A stretch of DNA of 64,000 nucleotides, taken from Streptomyces sp. AA1529 (GTDB taxonomy: Bacteria > Actinomycetota > Actinomycetes > Streptomycetales > Streptomycetaceae). The stretch lies in contig NZ_ALAP01000092.1 of the NCBI RefSeq assembly GCF_000280905.1, positions 124,001 to 188,000 on the forward strand, read 5' to 3'. The notes beneath the pieces were generated by a model. It was not told the origin of the DNA. It did no database searches and saw nothing but the letters and a program-made list of their open reading frames with translations. Positions 16,209-25,202 of the stretch are shown here, one piece after another (the first letter of the stretch is position 1; every line of letters begins with the position of its first letter). The position numbers and the translations under genes are program-made.

Positions 16209-17309
16209 ATGAATGACGTGGCGGTCGTGGTCGTCGGGGCCGGGCAGGCGGGGCTCTCCAGCGCCTATCACCTGCGGCGGACCGGGTTGGTGCCCGGTGC
16301 GGACTTCGTGGTGCTGGACCACTCGCCCGCGCCGGGCGGGGCGTGGCAGTTCCGCTGGCCGACGCTGACGTACGGCCGCGTCCACGGCATGCACGCGCTG
16401 CCCGGCATGGAACTGACCGGCGCCGACCCCGGGCGTCCGTCCGCGGAGGTGATCGGCGAGTACTTCGCGGCCTACGAGCGGGCCTTCGCGCTGCGGGTGC
16501 GGCGCCCGGTGGATGTCCGCGAGGTGCGGGACGCGGGAGGGGGCGGACGGCTGCTGGTGCGGACCTCGCAGGGCGACTGGACGGCACGGGCCGTGATCAA
16601 CGCCACCGGCACCTGGGACCGGCCCTTCTGGCCCCGGGTGCCGGGGCAGGAGCTGTTCGGGGGCCGCCAGTTGCACACGGCGCAGTATCCGGGCCCGCGG
16701 TCGGACGCCTTCGTGGACCGCCGGGTGGTCGTCGTGGGCGGCGGGACCTCCGCGGTGCAGCATCTGCTGGAGATCGCCGAGGTCGCGCGGGAGACGCTGT
16801 GGGTGACGCGGCGACCGCCCCGCTTCCGCTCCGATTCCTTCGGTGAGGAAGCGGGCCGGGCGGCCGTGGCGCTGGTCGAGGAGCGGGTGCGGGAGGGCCT
16901 GCCACCACGCAGCGTCGTGTCGGTGACGGGGCTGCCGATGACCGAGCAGGTGCGCCGCGCGCGGGAGAGCGGCGTGCTGGAGCGGCACCCGATGTTCGCC
17001 CGGCTGACCGAGGACGGGGTCGCGTGGGCGGACGGCAGCCGGGCGCCCGCGGACACGGTCCTGTGGGCCACCGGCTTCCGCCCGGTCATCGATCATCTCG
17101 CTCCGCTGCGCCTGCGCGAGCCCGGTGGCGGCATCCGGCTGGAGGGGACGCGGGCCTCCCGGGACCGGCGGGTCCACCTGGTCGGCTACGGTCCGTCCGC
17201 CAGTACGATCGGCGCCAACCGGGCCGGCCGGGCGGCGGTGCGGGACATCCGGTCGCTGCTGGCGGAGCGGGACCGGGAGGCTCCGGCTGTCAGCCCAGCC
17301 GCGGTGTGA
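16209..17309 (+). CDS. FAD/NAD(P)-dependent oxidoreductase (flavin monooxygenase-like)
   Basis: 366 aa with two Rossmann dinucleotide-binding motifs: VVVVGAGQAGLSSAYHL near 6-22 for FAD, and RRVVVVGGGTSAVQHL near 170-185 for NAD(P)H. ATGFRPV near 285 is the typical ATG motif before the C-terminal FAD-contact region. This is the layout of small flavin-dependent monooxygenase or thioredoxin-reductase-like proteins; substrate is unknown. Two in-frame ATGs compete (16194 and 16209); the second places the FAD motif at the usual distance. It is convergent with the LacI regulator gene and divergent from YjbQ. Confidence 0.85.
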   Translation: MNDVAVVVVGAGQAGLSSAYHLRRTGLVPGADFVVLDHSPAPGGAWQFRWPTLTYGRVHGMHALPGMELTGADPGRPSAEVIGEYFAAYERAFALRVRRPVDVREVRDAGGGGRLLVRTSQGDWTARAVINATGTWDRPFWPRVPGQELFGGRQLHTAQYPGPRSDAFVDRRVVVVGGGTSAVQHLLEIAEVARETLWVTRRPPRFRSDSFGEEAGRAAVALVEERVREGLPPRSVVSVTGLPMTEQVRRARESGVLERHPMFARLTEDGVAWADGSRAPADTVLWATGFRPVIDHLAPLRLREPGGGIRLEGTRASRDRRVHLVGYGPSASTIGANRAGRAAVRDIRSLLAERDREAPAVSPAAV

Positions 17310-17422
17310 GAGGCCCTGTGGAGAGCCGTTCGCCGCGGCGCTCCGGCTCCGCCCCGGCCGGCGGGCGCCGTTGCCGATGCGGTCCGCGGGAGGCGGACGG
17401 GACCGGTACGCGGCCGCGGGAG

Positions 17423-18433
17423 TCAGCCGCGCGGGAGGGTGGAGGCGCGGACGACCAGTTCGGGCCGGAGCACGATGCGCTGGTGCGTGTGGCCGGCGGC
17501 GGCCTCGCCGGTCTCCTCGATGAGCAGGTCGGCGGCTGCCCGGCCCATGCGGTAGGCGGGTTGCCGCACGGAAGTGAGGGGGACGGCCGCCGCGGCGGCG
17601 AACTCGATGTCGTCGTACCCCACCAGCGCGATCTCCTCGGGCACGGAGACACCGGCGGCGTACAGCGCTTGCAGCACTCCGAGTGCCATCAGGTCGTTGG
17701 CGCAGAAGACGGCCGTGGGGCGCGGCGACATGCCCAGCAGCCGGGCTCCGGCGTCCCGGCCGGTCGCCACGTCCATCCGGGAGCCCTCGATGTGCCGCAG
17801 CCGCGCGCCGGAGCCGCGCAGGGCCCGGGTGGCGCCGGTGTGGCGGTCGCGGCACTGGGTCAGCTGCATCGGTCCGCTGACGTGGGCGAGGTCGCGGTGG
17901 CCGCTCTCCAGCAGATGGCGCACGGCCAGTCCGGCGCCCCGGACGTCGTCGACGGAGACCGAGCAGCCCTCGGTGCTGGGTGCGACGCGGTCGACGGAGA
18001 CGTAGGGGATGCCGTGCCGCTGGAAGGCGGTCAGGTTCTCACCCGTCGTGCCGGTGGGGGTGATCAGGACGCCGCGCACCCGCTGCTCGGCGAAGAGGGC
18101 CAGGTATTCGGCCTCTTCGGCGGGGCTCTGGGCGCTGTTGCAGAGCATGACACCCAGCCCGGCGGCGCGGGCGGCGCGCTCCGCGCCCGCCGCGACGTCG
18201 ACGAAGAACGGGTTGGCCATGTCGAGGACCAGCAGGGCGATGATGCGGCTGCGTCCCGCGCGCAGATGGCGGGCCGCCTCGCTCCGTACGTAGCCGAGGC
18301 GTTCGATGGCGGACTGCACGCGCTGCCGGGTCTCCTCGGCCACCATCGCGGGCCGGTTGATGACGTTGGAGACCGTGCCCACGGAGACCCCGGCGGCGCG
18401 GGCGACCTCCTTGATCCCGACCGTCCGGCTCAC
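17423..18433 (-). CDS. LacI-family transcriptional regulator of the rhamnose regulon
   Basis: 336 aa. The N-terminal helix-turn-helix and hinge (GIKEVARAAGVSVGTVSNVI, residues 6-25) are followed by a periplasmic-binding-protein-like effector domain with IIALLVLDMANPFFVDVA and CANDLMALGVLQAL. The GTG at 18433 (VSRTVGIKEV) places the HTH at the very N-terminus as usual; the longer open frame upstream is a shadow of the rhaS gene. It is last in a minus-strand run after rhaT, rhaP, rhaQ and rhaS, about 130 bp beyond rhaS. It most likely represses this operon and the divergent rhaI operon, with L-rhamnose or a derivative as inducer; this is inferred from location. Confidence 0.88.
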   Translation of the reverse strand: MSRTVGIKEVARAAGVSVGTVSNVINRPAMVAEETRQRVQSAIERLGYVRSEAARHLRAGRSRIIALLVLDMANPFFVDVAAGAERAARAAGLGVMLCNSAQSPAEEAEYLALFAEQRVRGVLITPTGTTGENLTAFQRHGIPYVSVDRVAPSTEGCSVSVDDVRGAGLAVRHLLESGHRDLAHVSGPMQLTQCRDRHTGATRALRGSGARLRHIEGSRMDVATGRDAGARLLGMSPRPTAVFCANDLMALGVLQALYAAGVSVPEEIALVGYDDIEFAAAAAVPLTSVRQPAYRMGRAAADLLIEETGEAAAGHTHQRIVLRPELVVRASTLPRG

Positions 18434-18564
18434 TCGGGCACCCCGGTGGTCCCCGGCCGCGCGCCCCGCTTGCGCCGCACCGGCCTCAGCCCCTCCCCGC
18501 CGGTCCGGCCGGCTGCTCGCAGGTCGGACGCCCCGCTGTCCGGCGTCCCCTCGGCCCGATCTTC

Positions 18565-19644
18565 TCAGAAGTCGAAGTCGTCGATGTTCCCGCTGTCGAA
18601 GACCGTCGGGGGTCCGAGGACGACCTCGCCGTCCTGGCCGACGGTGTACTCCCCCAGCTTCCCCGCGGTGAACTTCTCGCCCTCCTTCCCGGTGATCTGT
18701 CCGGAGGAGAGGGCGGCGGCGGCGTAGGCGCCCAGGTAGCCGAGCTTGGAGGCGTCCCACAGGGAGAACTGCTCGAGGGTGCCGTTCTTGATGTACTTGC
18801 GCATCTGGTTGGGCGTGCCCAGGCCCCCGAGGGTGACCTTGCCCTTGTACTTGGAGCCGCTCACATAGCGGGCCGCGGCCGCCAGACCGACCGTGGTGGG
18901 CGAGATGATGCCCTTCAGGTCCGGGTAGGCCTTGAGGAGGCCCTGGGTCTCCTGGAAGGACTTCTGGTCGACGTCGTCTCCGTAGGCGGTCTTGACGAGC
19001 TTCATGTCCCGGTACTTGGGCTTGCTCAGCTCGTCTTTCATGATCTTGATCCAGGTGTTCTGGTTGGTGGCGTTCTGGGTCGCCGAGAGGATCGCGATGT
19101 CGCCCTTGTAGTTGAGCTGTTCGGCCATGTCCTTGACCAGGCCCCGGCCGATGTCCTCGGAGCCGGCCTGGTTGATGAACAGGTGGCGGCAGTCCTCGCC
19201 CGCGTCCGAGTCGTATGTGACGATCTTGATGTCCTGCTTCATGGCGGCCTTCAGCGGCCCGCACACCGCGTTGGGGTCGTTGGCGGCGAGCAGGATGGCG
19301 TCCTGGCGCTGCCGGGTGAGCGTGTTGATGTAGCTCACCTGCGAGGACGCCTTCGCGTCCGAGGGTCCGACCTCCTTGCCCTTGCCGCCGAACTCCTCGG
19401 CCGCCTCGATACCGCCCTTGTCGACCACCGTCATGTAGGGGTTGTTGATCTGCTTGGGCAGGAAGGCCAGTTCGAGGCCCTTCTTCAGCGGTGCGTCCGG
19501 GCTCGCCTCGGCGTTGTGCGCCGTGTCCTTCGCGTCGTCCTCCGCGTCGCTCTTGGTCGTACCGGAGCAGCCCGCGACGGTGACGGTCAGGGCGCAGGCC
19601 GCCGCGGTGAGGGCGAGGGCGCGAGGGCGGGGGTGCGAGCGCAT
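18565..19644 (-). CDS. rhaS: Rhamnose ABC transporter substrate-binding lipoprotein
   Basis: 359 aa. A lipoprotein signal with lipobox VAGC (Cys at residue 26) is followed by a Peripla_BP_4-type sugar-binding fold. Recognisable stretches are LAFLPKQINNPYMTVVDKGG near 60-80, ILLAANDPNAVCGPLKAAM near 120, and ISPTTVGLAAAARYV. The NNPYM segment is typical of RhaS-type CUT2 binding proteins. It binds extracellular L-rhamnose for the importer encoded immediately upstream. ATG 19644 is chosen because it precedes the signal peptide; the upstream part of the open frame is Arg/Pro-rich. It is 49 bp downstream of rhaQ. Confidence 0.9.
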   Translation of the reverse strand: MRSHPRPRALALTAAACALTVTVAGCSGTTKSDAEDDAKDTAHNAEASPDAPLKKGLELAFLPKQINNPYMTVVDKGGIEAAEEFGGKGKEVGPSDAKASSQVSYINTLTRQRQDAILLAANDPNAVCGPLKAAMKQDIKIVTYDSDAGEDCRHLFINQAGSEDIGRGLVKDMAEQLNYKGDIAILSATQNATNQNTWIKIMKDELSKPKYRDMKLVKTAYGDDVDQKSFQETQGLLKAYPDLKGIISPTTVGLAAAARYVSGSKYKGKVTLGGLGTPNQMRKYIKNGTLEQFSLWDASKLGYLGAYAAAALSSGQITGKEGEKFTAGKLGEYTVGQDGEVVLGPPTVFDSGNIDDFDF

Positions 19645-19693
19645 GGGCGTGGCCTTTCGGAAGACTGCGGGACCGGCGGTGCGGCTGCGGGGG

Positions 19694-20797
19694 CTAGCGG
19701 GGCTCCGGGGGTGGCGCTGCGGTGTCCGGCGCCGCGTCGGCCGCCGCTTCGGGAGGTCGGGCGGCGGCCGCACGGCGTTGCCTGCGGTCGGTGAGCACCG
19801 AGACCGCGCGCGGGGTGAGCACGGAGATGATCAACAGCGCGCCAGTGACGATAACTTGGATCTCGTGCGAGACGTCGTTCAGGGTCAGCAGGTTGCGCAG
19901 GACGCCGATGAGCAGGACGCCCGCCACCGCTCCGCCGAGCGTGCCCTTGCCGCCGTCGAAGTCCACGCCTCCCAGCAGCACGGCTGCCACGACCGTCAGT
20001 TCCAGTCCCAGTCCGTTGTCGGCGCGCGCGCTGCCGTAGCGGAGGGTGTAGACGATTCCGGCGAAGGACGCCACCAGGCCGCTGACGGCGAAGAGGACCA
20101 GCTTGAGGCGCTCGACCCGCACTCCGGCGTAGTGTGCGGCGTCCTCCTGGGCTCCGACGGCGAACACCGCCCGGCCGAAGCCCGTGCAGTGCAGCACGAC
20201 GGCCGCCAGGACGGCGAGCAGCGCGAAGAGGGCCAGCGGATACGGCACGAAGGTCCCGGGCACGGTCTCGCTGCTGCGCGCCCAGCGGGCATAGCTGTCG
20301 GGGAAGTCGGCGACGGCCTTGTCGCCCAGCACCACGGAGGCCAGTCCGCGGTAGAGGGTGAGGGTGCCGATGGTGACGGCCAGGGAGGGCAGCCCGACCC
20401 GGGTGACGAGCCAGCCGTTGAGCAGTCCGCCGGCCAGCCCGGCGAGCAGGCACAGCGGCACGAGCGTCTCGAAGGCCCAGCCGGCGTCCCACAGCGCACC
20501 CGCCAGTGCGCTGGAGAGCCCGAGCATCGAGGCGATCGACAGGTCCACCTGCCCGGCGACCACCAGGAGGGTCATCGGCAGTGCCAGCAGGGCGATCTCG
20601 GCGGTGTCGTCGAGGGCCGCGGACAGGTTGGCCGCGTCGGAGAACCCGGGGGTGGTGCCGGTGCCCACCAGGAACGCGGCGACCAGCAGTGCGCCGACAG
20701 CCGCGTCCCAGCGCAACAGGCCCGGGCAGCGGCGGACTCCGGTGCGGTCCCCGGCGGGGGCGGGCCGCCGCGCCGTGGGGGCCGGTGGTGCGTTCAT
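19694..20797 (-). CDS. rhaQ: Rhamnose ABC transporter permease
   Basis: 367 aa, about 9-10 membrane helices, CUT2 (BPD_transp_2) permease family. Marker segments are MTLLVVAGQVDLSIASMLGLSS near 70-92 and AVLLGGVDFDGGKGTLGGAVAGV near 275, the conserved permease-ATPase contact loop. The C-terminus is a hydrophilic Arg/Ala/Pro tail. The start is ATG 20797 with GAGGAGG, overlapping the stop of rhaP (ATGA). It works with the other permease, the ATPase RhaT and the lipoprotein RhaS. Whether this copy or the upstream one should be called P or Q follows gene order only. Confidence 0.88.
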   Translation of the reverse strand: MNAPPAPTARRPAPAGDRTGVRRCPGLLRWDAAVGALLVAAFLVGTGTTPGFSDAANLSAALDDTAEIALLALPMTLLVVAGQVDLSIASMLGLSSALAGALWDAGWAFETLVPLCLLAGLAGGLLNGWLVTRVGLPSLAVTIGTLTLYRGLASVVLGDKAVADFPDSYARWARSSETVPGTFVPYPLALFALLAVLAAVVLHCTGFGRAVFAVGAQEDAAHYAGVRVERLKLVLFAVSGLVASFAGIVYTLRYGSARADNGLGLELTVVAAVLLGGVDFDGGKGTLGGAVAGVLLIGVLRNLLTLNDVSHEIQVIVTGALLIISVLTPRAVSVLTDRRQRRAAAARPPEAAADAAPDTAAPPPEPR

Positions 20798-21825
20798 TGC
20801 CGCCTCCTCTTCCGGAGCGCCCGGGTGCTGCGGCTGCGCACCACCCGGTCGGTGCTGATGGCGGCGAGCAGCAGTACGCCGGTGATGGCCTGCTCCCAGA
20901 AGGAATCGACCTTCAGCACGATCAGGGCGCTGCCGATGGTGGTCAGCAGCAGTGCGCCCAGTGCCGCACCCCAGACGGTGCCCACTCCCCCGGTGATGGC
21001 GATGCCGCCGACGACGACCGCGCTGACGACGGTGAGCTCCCAGCCGTTGGCCGCGTCGGCGACGACGGTGCCGAAGCGCGCCAGCCACAGTGCGCCTGCG
21101 AATCCGGCAACGGCGCCGGAGAAGACGTAGGCGGCCAGCACCCGGCGCCGCACCGGGATGCCCGCCAGGCGCGCCGCCTCGGGATGGGATCCGATGGCGT
21201 ACAGCTCCCGGCCGCTGCGGTAGGCCCGCAGGAAGTAGCCGGTCGCTGCCAGCACCAGCGCGGACAGCAGCGGCAGCCAGGGGATGCCGAGCACGCTGCC
21301 GCTGCCCAGGGTGAGCACGGAGTCGGGGACGGTGGCGGCGTTGATCTGCTCCCCGTGCGCCCAGGCGTGGCCGACGCCCTGGATGACGTAGAGCATGCCC
21401 AGGGTGACGACCAGCGCGGGCACTCTGCCGAAGCTGACCAGGGCACCGCTGAGGAACCCGCAGGCGGCACCGAGGGCGATGCCGAGCAGGACGAGGGAGA
21501 GGGGGCCGCGGTCGGTCCCGGAGACGAACGACCCGCAGGCGAAGGCGGTCAGGCCGACCACGGACCCGACGGACAGGTCGATGTTGCGGGTGAGGACGAC
21601 GACGGACTGCCCGGTGGCGAGCAGCACCAGGATGGCGGAGTTGAGCAGCAGGTCCTCGACGCCCTGCCGGTCGAGGAAGGCGGGGTTGGCCAGCCAGGTG
21701 ACGAGGATCAGCAGGAGGAGGGCCCCGCCGATGCTGTACTCGCGGACCCGCAGGAGGGTTTCGGCCGTGGAGCCTCCGGTGGGCTCGGGTGCGGAGGGGG
21801 CGGTGGGCGGCAGGGTGGTGCTCAC
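20794..21825 (-). CDS. rhaP: Rhamnose ABC transporter permease
   Basis: 343 aa, CUT2-type permease with about 9-10 helices. Conserved segments include [20 protein letters not shown] near 80-99 and [22 protein letters not shown] near 270-290. The GTG at 21825 follows AAGGAGG and overlaps the end of the ATPase gene (GTGA). The stop overlaps the ATG of the second permease, so the importer genes are translationally coupled from rhaT through rhaQ. It forms the membrane channel together with the second permease. Confidence 0.88.
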   Translation of the reverse strand: MSTTLPPTAPSAPEPTGGSTAETLLRVREYSIGGALLLLILVTWLANPAFLDRQGVEDLLLNSAILVLLATGQSVVVLTRNIDLSVGSVVGLTAFACGSFVSGTDRGPLSLVLLGIALGAACGFLSGALVSFGRVPALVVTLGMLYVIQGVGHAWAHGEQINAATVPDSVLTLGSGSVLGIPWLPLLSALVLAATGYFLRAYRSGRELYAIGSHPEAARLAGIPVRRRVLAAYVFSGAVAGFAGALWLARFGTVVADAANGWELTVVSAVVVGGIAITGGVGTVWGAALGALLLTTIGSALIVLKVDSFWEQAITGVLLLAAISTDRVVRSRSTRALRKRRRQ

Positions 21826-23528
21826 GGGGTGCCTCCTTGCCGCGGTCGCGGATCCGGGTCGGCGCGTGGAATCTCGGGGGCCCGCGGTCTTCCCGGTCCC
21901 GGCATCCGCGGGGTGCCGTCCGGCTTCGGCGGCGCACGCAGTGCGGCTGCGCTTGGCCCGGAGCTGTCGTCTCCGGCTGCACCGTCCGATCCCGGCTCCG
22001 CGTCGTCCGTCCGGACCCGTCCGGCGGCAGCGGCCAGCACCGTCTCCTCGTCCGCGCGGTCCCGGGGGATGTCGGTGACGAGCCGGCCCTCCCGCATGAC
22101 GAGGACGCGGTCGGCCATGCCGAGGACCTCGGGCAGGTCCGAGGACACCATCAGGATGGCGAGCCCGTCGGCGGCCAGCGAGGCGAGCAGCCGGTGCACC
22201 TCGGCCTTGGTGCCGACGTCGATGCCGCGGGTGGGCTCGTCGACGACGAGGACCCTCGGGCGGGTGGCCAGCCATTTGGCGAGGACGACCTTCTGCTGGT
22301 TGCCGCCGGAGAGGACGTTCGCGGGGTCGGAGAGGCGGTCGTACTTGAGCCGCAGCCGCTGTCCCCACTCCCCGGCGCGGGCACGTTCGGCGGATCGGCG
22401 CACGAGTCCGGCCGGGCCGAGGCCGCCGAGTCCGGTGAGCCCGATGTTGCGTTCGATGGAGGCTTCCCCCACCAGTCCGCGCTGTCTGCGGTCCTCGGGC
22501 ACGAGAGCCATTCCGGCCCGCATGGCGGCGGTGGGCGACCCGGCGCGCAGCAGCGTTCCGGCCACCCGGACCTCGCCCGCGTCGGGGCGGTCGACGCCGA
22601 AGACGGCTTGCGCGACCTCGCTGCGGCCCGCGCCGACGAGTCCGGCCAGGGCGACGATCTCGCCTTCGCGCACCTCGAAGGAGACGTCCCGGAAGACGCC
22701 CGCGCGGCTCAGCCCGCGCACCGCGAGCGCGACCTCTCCGCTGCGGGCCTGGCGTTCGGGGCGGAGGTGCCCCAGATCCCGGCCGACCATACGGCGGACG
22801 AGCGCGTCCTCGGTGAGGTCCGCCAGCGGCTCGGTGGCGACCGGTTCGCCGTCCCGGAGCGTGGTGACGTGCGAGCACAGTTCGAAGATCTCGCCGAGTC
22901 GGTGGGAGACGAACAGCACTGCGGCTCCCGCGGCGCGCAGGGCCTCGACCACGGAGAAGAGCCTGGCCGTCTCCCGGCGGGTGAGGGCCGCGGTGGGTTC
23001 GTCCATGACGAGCACCCGGGCGTCGAAGGACAACGCCTTGGCGATCTCGACGAGTTGCTGGTCGGCGATGGACAGGCCGCGGGCGGCACGGTCGGGACGG
23101 AGGTCCACGCCCAGCCGGTCCATCAGCCCGCTGGTGGCCTCGCGGGTGGCGGCTCGGTCGATACGGCCCAGGGAGCGACGGGGCTGGCGGCCCATGAAGA
23201 TGTTCTCGGCGATGGACAGGTCACCGAAGAGCGTCGGTTCCTGATGGATGACAGCGATGCCCGCGTCCCGCGCTCCGCCCGGCCCGTGGAAGGCGGTGGG
23301 CGACCCGTCGAGCAGCACCTGGCCGCTGTCCGGTGCGTGCACACCGGCGAGGACCTTGATCAGCGTGGACTTGCCCGCGCCGTTCTCCCCCGCGAGGGCG
23401 TGGATACGCCCGGCGTGCAGTTCGAGGTGCACACCGCGCAGTGCGCGCACGCTGCCGAAGGACTTGCTCACCCCGCTCAGCGCGAGGACCGGCACGCGGT
23501 CGGCGCCGGGCGGCGCGGTCCTGCCCAT
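21822..23528 (-). CDS. rhaT: Rhamnose ABC transporter ATP-binding protein
   Basis: 568 aa with two fused nucleotide-binding domains, as in all CUT2 sugar importers. Domain 1 has Walker [10 protein letters not shown] at 47-55, a weak signature ([15 protein letters not shown]) and Walker [13 protein letters not shown]. Domain 2 has a degenerate Walker A (LVGAGRSEV) but an intact [15 protein letters not shown] and [12 protein letters not shown], the usual asymmetry in this family. A Pro/Asp-rich tail of about 60 residues follows the second domain and is longer than in E. coli relatives. The start is ATG 23528 with GGAGGGG; it is the first gene of the minus-strand operon. Confidence 0.92.
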   Translation of the reverse strand: MGRTAPPGADRVPVLALSGVSKSFGSVRALRGVHLELHAGRIHALAGENGAGKSTLIKVLAGVHAPDSGQVLLDGSPTAFHGPGGARDAGIAVIHQEPTLFGDLSIAENIFMGRQPRRSLGRIDRAATREATSGLMDRLGVDLRPDRAARGLSIADQQLVEIAKALSFDARVLVMDEPTAALTRRETARLFSVVEALRAAGAAVLFVSHRLGEIFELCSHVTTLRDGEPVATEPLADLTEDALVRRMVGRDLGHLRPERQARSGEVALAVRGLSRAGVFRDVSFEVREGEIVALAGLVGAGRSEVAQAVFGVDRPDAGEVRVAGTLLRAGSPTAAMRAGMALVPEDRRQRGLVGEASIERNIGLTGLGGLGPAGLVRRSAERARAGEWGQRLRLKYDRLSDPANVLSGGNQQKVVLAKWLATRPRVLVVDEPTRGIDVGTKAEVHRLLASLAADGLAILMVSSDLPEVLGMADRVLVMREGRLVTDIPRDRADEETVLAAAAGRVRTDDAEPGSDGAAGDDSSGPSAAALRAPPKPDGTPRMPGPGRPRAPEIPRADPDPRPRQGGTP

Positions 23529-23590
23529 GTCACCCCTCCGGTATTCGGCTGCTCGGCAGACGCAGCAGGGAATCTGACGGCCCGGGCAGA

Positions 23591-23602
23591 TGAATTGATT
23601 CA
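23591..23602. promoter_or_regulatory. Operator-like inverted repeat TGAATTGATTCA before rhaT
   Basis: TGAAT-TG-ATTCA is a near-perfect palindrome about 24 bp downstream of a candidate -10 for the leftward operon. It lies in an AT-richer patch rare in this genome. LacI-family repressors bind such short palindromes, and a related half-site lies downstream of the opposite promoter. Probable target of the linked LacI regulator. Confidence 0.5.
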
Positions 23603-23625
23603 AAATCTCCCGGACGACGGACGGG

Positions 23626-23654
23626 AAGCTAGCCCTCGCCGACAGAGCGGTCAA
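23626..23654 (-). promoter_or_regulatory. Candidate promoter of the rhaT-P-Q-S-lacI operon
   Basis: On the minus strand TTGACC (23654-23649) is separated by 17 bases from TAGCTT (23631-23626), a good match to a housekeeping sigma promoter. It lies about 100 bp upstream of the rhaT start, and the operator-like palindrome at 23591-23602 lies just downstream. Confidence 0.5.
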
Positions 23655-23694
23655 GAGGGCGTCATTTCCTCGATTTCCAATGGAGGGAGGGGTA

Positions 23695-23724
23695 TTGACC
23701 GCACCTGGCGAACGCCTCTACGTT
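23695..23724 (+). promoter_or_regulatory. Candidate promoter of the rhaI-rhaB-lutABC operon
   Basis: TTGACC (23695-23700), 18-base spacer, TACGTT (23719-23724). The -35 hexamer is identical to that of the divergent candidate promoter. A TTGAATCG element follows about 15 bp after the -10, where a repressor would block initiation. Confidence 0.45.
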
Positions 23725-23738
23725 CCGGGAACAGAGGC

Positions 23739-23753
23739 TTGAATCGTTTTTAA
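23739..23753. promoter_or_regulatory. Operator-like element TTGAATCG before rhaI
   Basis: TTGAATCGTTTTTAA carries the same TGAAT half-site as the palindrome at 23591 but a poorer second half. Its position just downstream of the plus-strand candidate promoter suggests a second site for the same regulator. Confidence 0.35.
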
Positions 23754-23870
23754 CACCTGCCGCTCCTGTCGCCCCTGCTGATTCCGCCGACCCCGCCTGC
23801 CGTCGCCCGAGGACCCCGGACGCCCCGGGTCCCGGCAGCCGCCCGGTGCCGCATCCACTCGAGGAGCCGT

Positions 23871-25064
23871 ATGCCCGAGCCGAACCCCGCGCGCCTCACC
23901 CCCGCGCTGCGCGCACAGCGGATCGAGACGCCGTCGTGGGCGTACGGGAACTCCGGGACCCGCTTCAAGGTCTTCGCGCAGCCAGGCGTCCCCCGCACGG
24001 TCCACGAGAAGCTGGACGACGCGGCTCAGGTCCACCGGCACACCGGCGTGGCACCCCTGGTGGCCCTGCACATCCCCTGGGACCGCACGGACGACTTCGG
24101 CGCACTCGCGGACCACGCCCGGGAGCGCGGACTGCGGCTGGGCGCCGTCAACGCGAACGTCTTCCAGGAGGAGGAGTACAGACTCGGTTCGGTCACCAAT
24201 CCGGACCCCGCGGTACGGCGCAAGGCGCTGGACCATCTGAGGGAGTGCGTCGACATCATGGACGCGACCGGCTCCCGCGACCTGAAGCTGTGGTTCTCCG
24301 ACGGTCTCAACTACCCGGGCCAGGACGACCTGCGGGCCCGTCAGGAACGCCTGGCGGAAGCCCTGTGGACCGTCTGCGAACGACTGGGCCCCGACCAGCG
24401 GCTGGTGCTGGAGTACAAGCTGTTCGAGCCCGCCTTCTACGCCACCGACGTACCCGACTGGGGCACCTCCTACGCGCACTGCCTCAAACTCGGCCCCAAG
24501 GCCCGGGTGTGCGTGGACACCGGCCACCACGCGCCGGGCACCAACATCGAGTTCATCGTCGCCTTCCTGCTGGGCGAGGGGAAGCTCGGCGCGTTCGACC
24601 TCAACTCCCGCTTCTACGCGGACGACGATCTGATGGCCGGGGCCGCCGATCCCTTCCAGCTCTTCCGCATCATGTACGAGGTGCGCGCCGGCGGCGGCCT
24701 GCCGGGCACCCCGGAGAGCGCGGAGGGCGGCCCCGCGATCGCCTTCATGCTCGACCAGTGCCACAACATCGAACCCAAGATCCCCGCCGTCATCCGCTCG
24801 GTGATGAACGTCCAGGAGGCGACGGCCAAGGCGCTGCTGGTGGACCGGCAAGCGCTGCGGGAGGCACAGGAGTCCGGAGACGTGCTGGGTGCCCACGCGG
24901 TGCTGATGGACGCCTACGACACCGATGTGCGGCCGCTGCTGGCCGACGTGCGGGAGGAACTGGGCGCGGACCGCGACCCGGTGGCGGCCTACGCGGCGTC
25001 CGGATGGGCGGAGCGGATCGTGCGCGACCGGGCGGAAGGCCGGCCCGCGGGGTGGGGCGCGTGA
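23871..25064 (+). CDS. rhaI: L-rhamnose isomerase
   Basis: 397 aa, xylose-isomerase-like TIM barrel of the Streptomyces/Rhizobium RhaI type (distinct from E. coli RhaA). Marker segments are IETPSWAYGNSGTRFKVF near 19-36, LKLWFSDGLNYPGQDD near 142-157, LVLEYKLFEPAFYATDVPDW near 181-200, and VCVDTGHHAPGTNIEFIVA near 219. These contain the metal-binding Glu, Asp and His residues. It converts L-rhamnose to L-rhamnulose. The start is ATG 23871 with GAGGAG five bases upstream, the first gene of the plus-strand operon divergent from the importer. Confidence 0.93.
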   Translation: MPEPNPARLTPALRAQRIETPSWAYGNSGTRFKVFAQPGVPRTVHEKLDDAAQVHRHTGVAPLVALHIPWDRTDDFGALADHARERGLRLGAVNANVFQEEEYRLGSVTNPDPAVRRKALDHLRECVDIMDATGSRDLKLWFSDGLNYPGQDDLRARQERLAEALWTVCERLGPDQRLVLEYKLFEPAFYATDVPDWGTSYAHCLKLGPKARVCVDTGHHAPGTNIEFIVAFLLGEGKLGAFDLNSRFYADDDLMAGAADPFQLFRIMYEVRAGGGLPGTPESAEGGPAIAFMLDQCHNIEPKIPAVIRSVMNVQEATAKALLVDRQALREAQESGDVLGAHAVLMDAYDTDVRPLLADVREELGADRDPVAAYAASGWAERIVRDRAEGRPAGWGA

Positions 25065-25202
25065 GACCCCGGCACCCGCGCCGCTGCGGCCGCGCTCCGC
25101 GGGTCTCCGGCGGAGCGCACCACCCGCAGAGCCGCCGCCCGCACCGCCTTTCCGGACGGCCGGGACGACAGCGCAGCACACCCTGCGAGCCACCCGGCCG
25201 CC

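Noticed and set aside
17382-17398. Hairpin GTCCGC-GGGAG-GCGGAC between the oxidoreductase and LacI genes
   Set aside because: Only a 6-bp stem without flanking support; too weak to call a terminator in GC-rich DNA.
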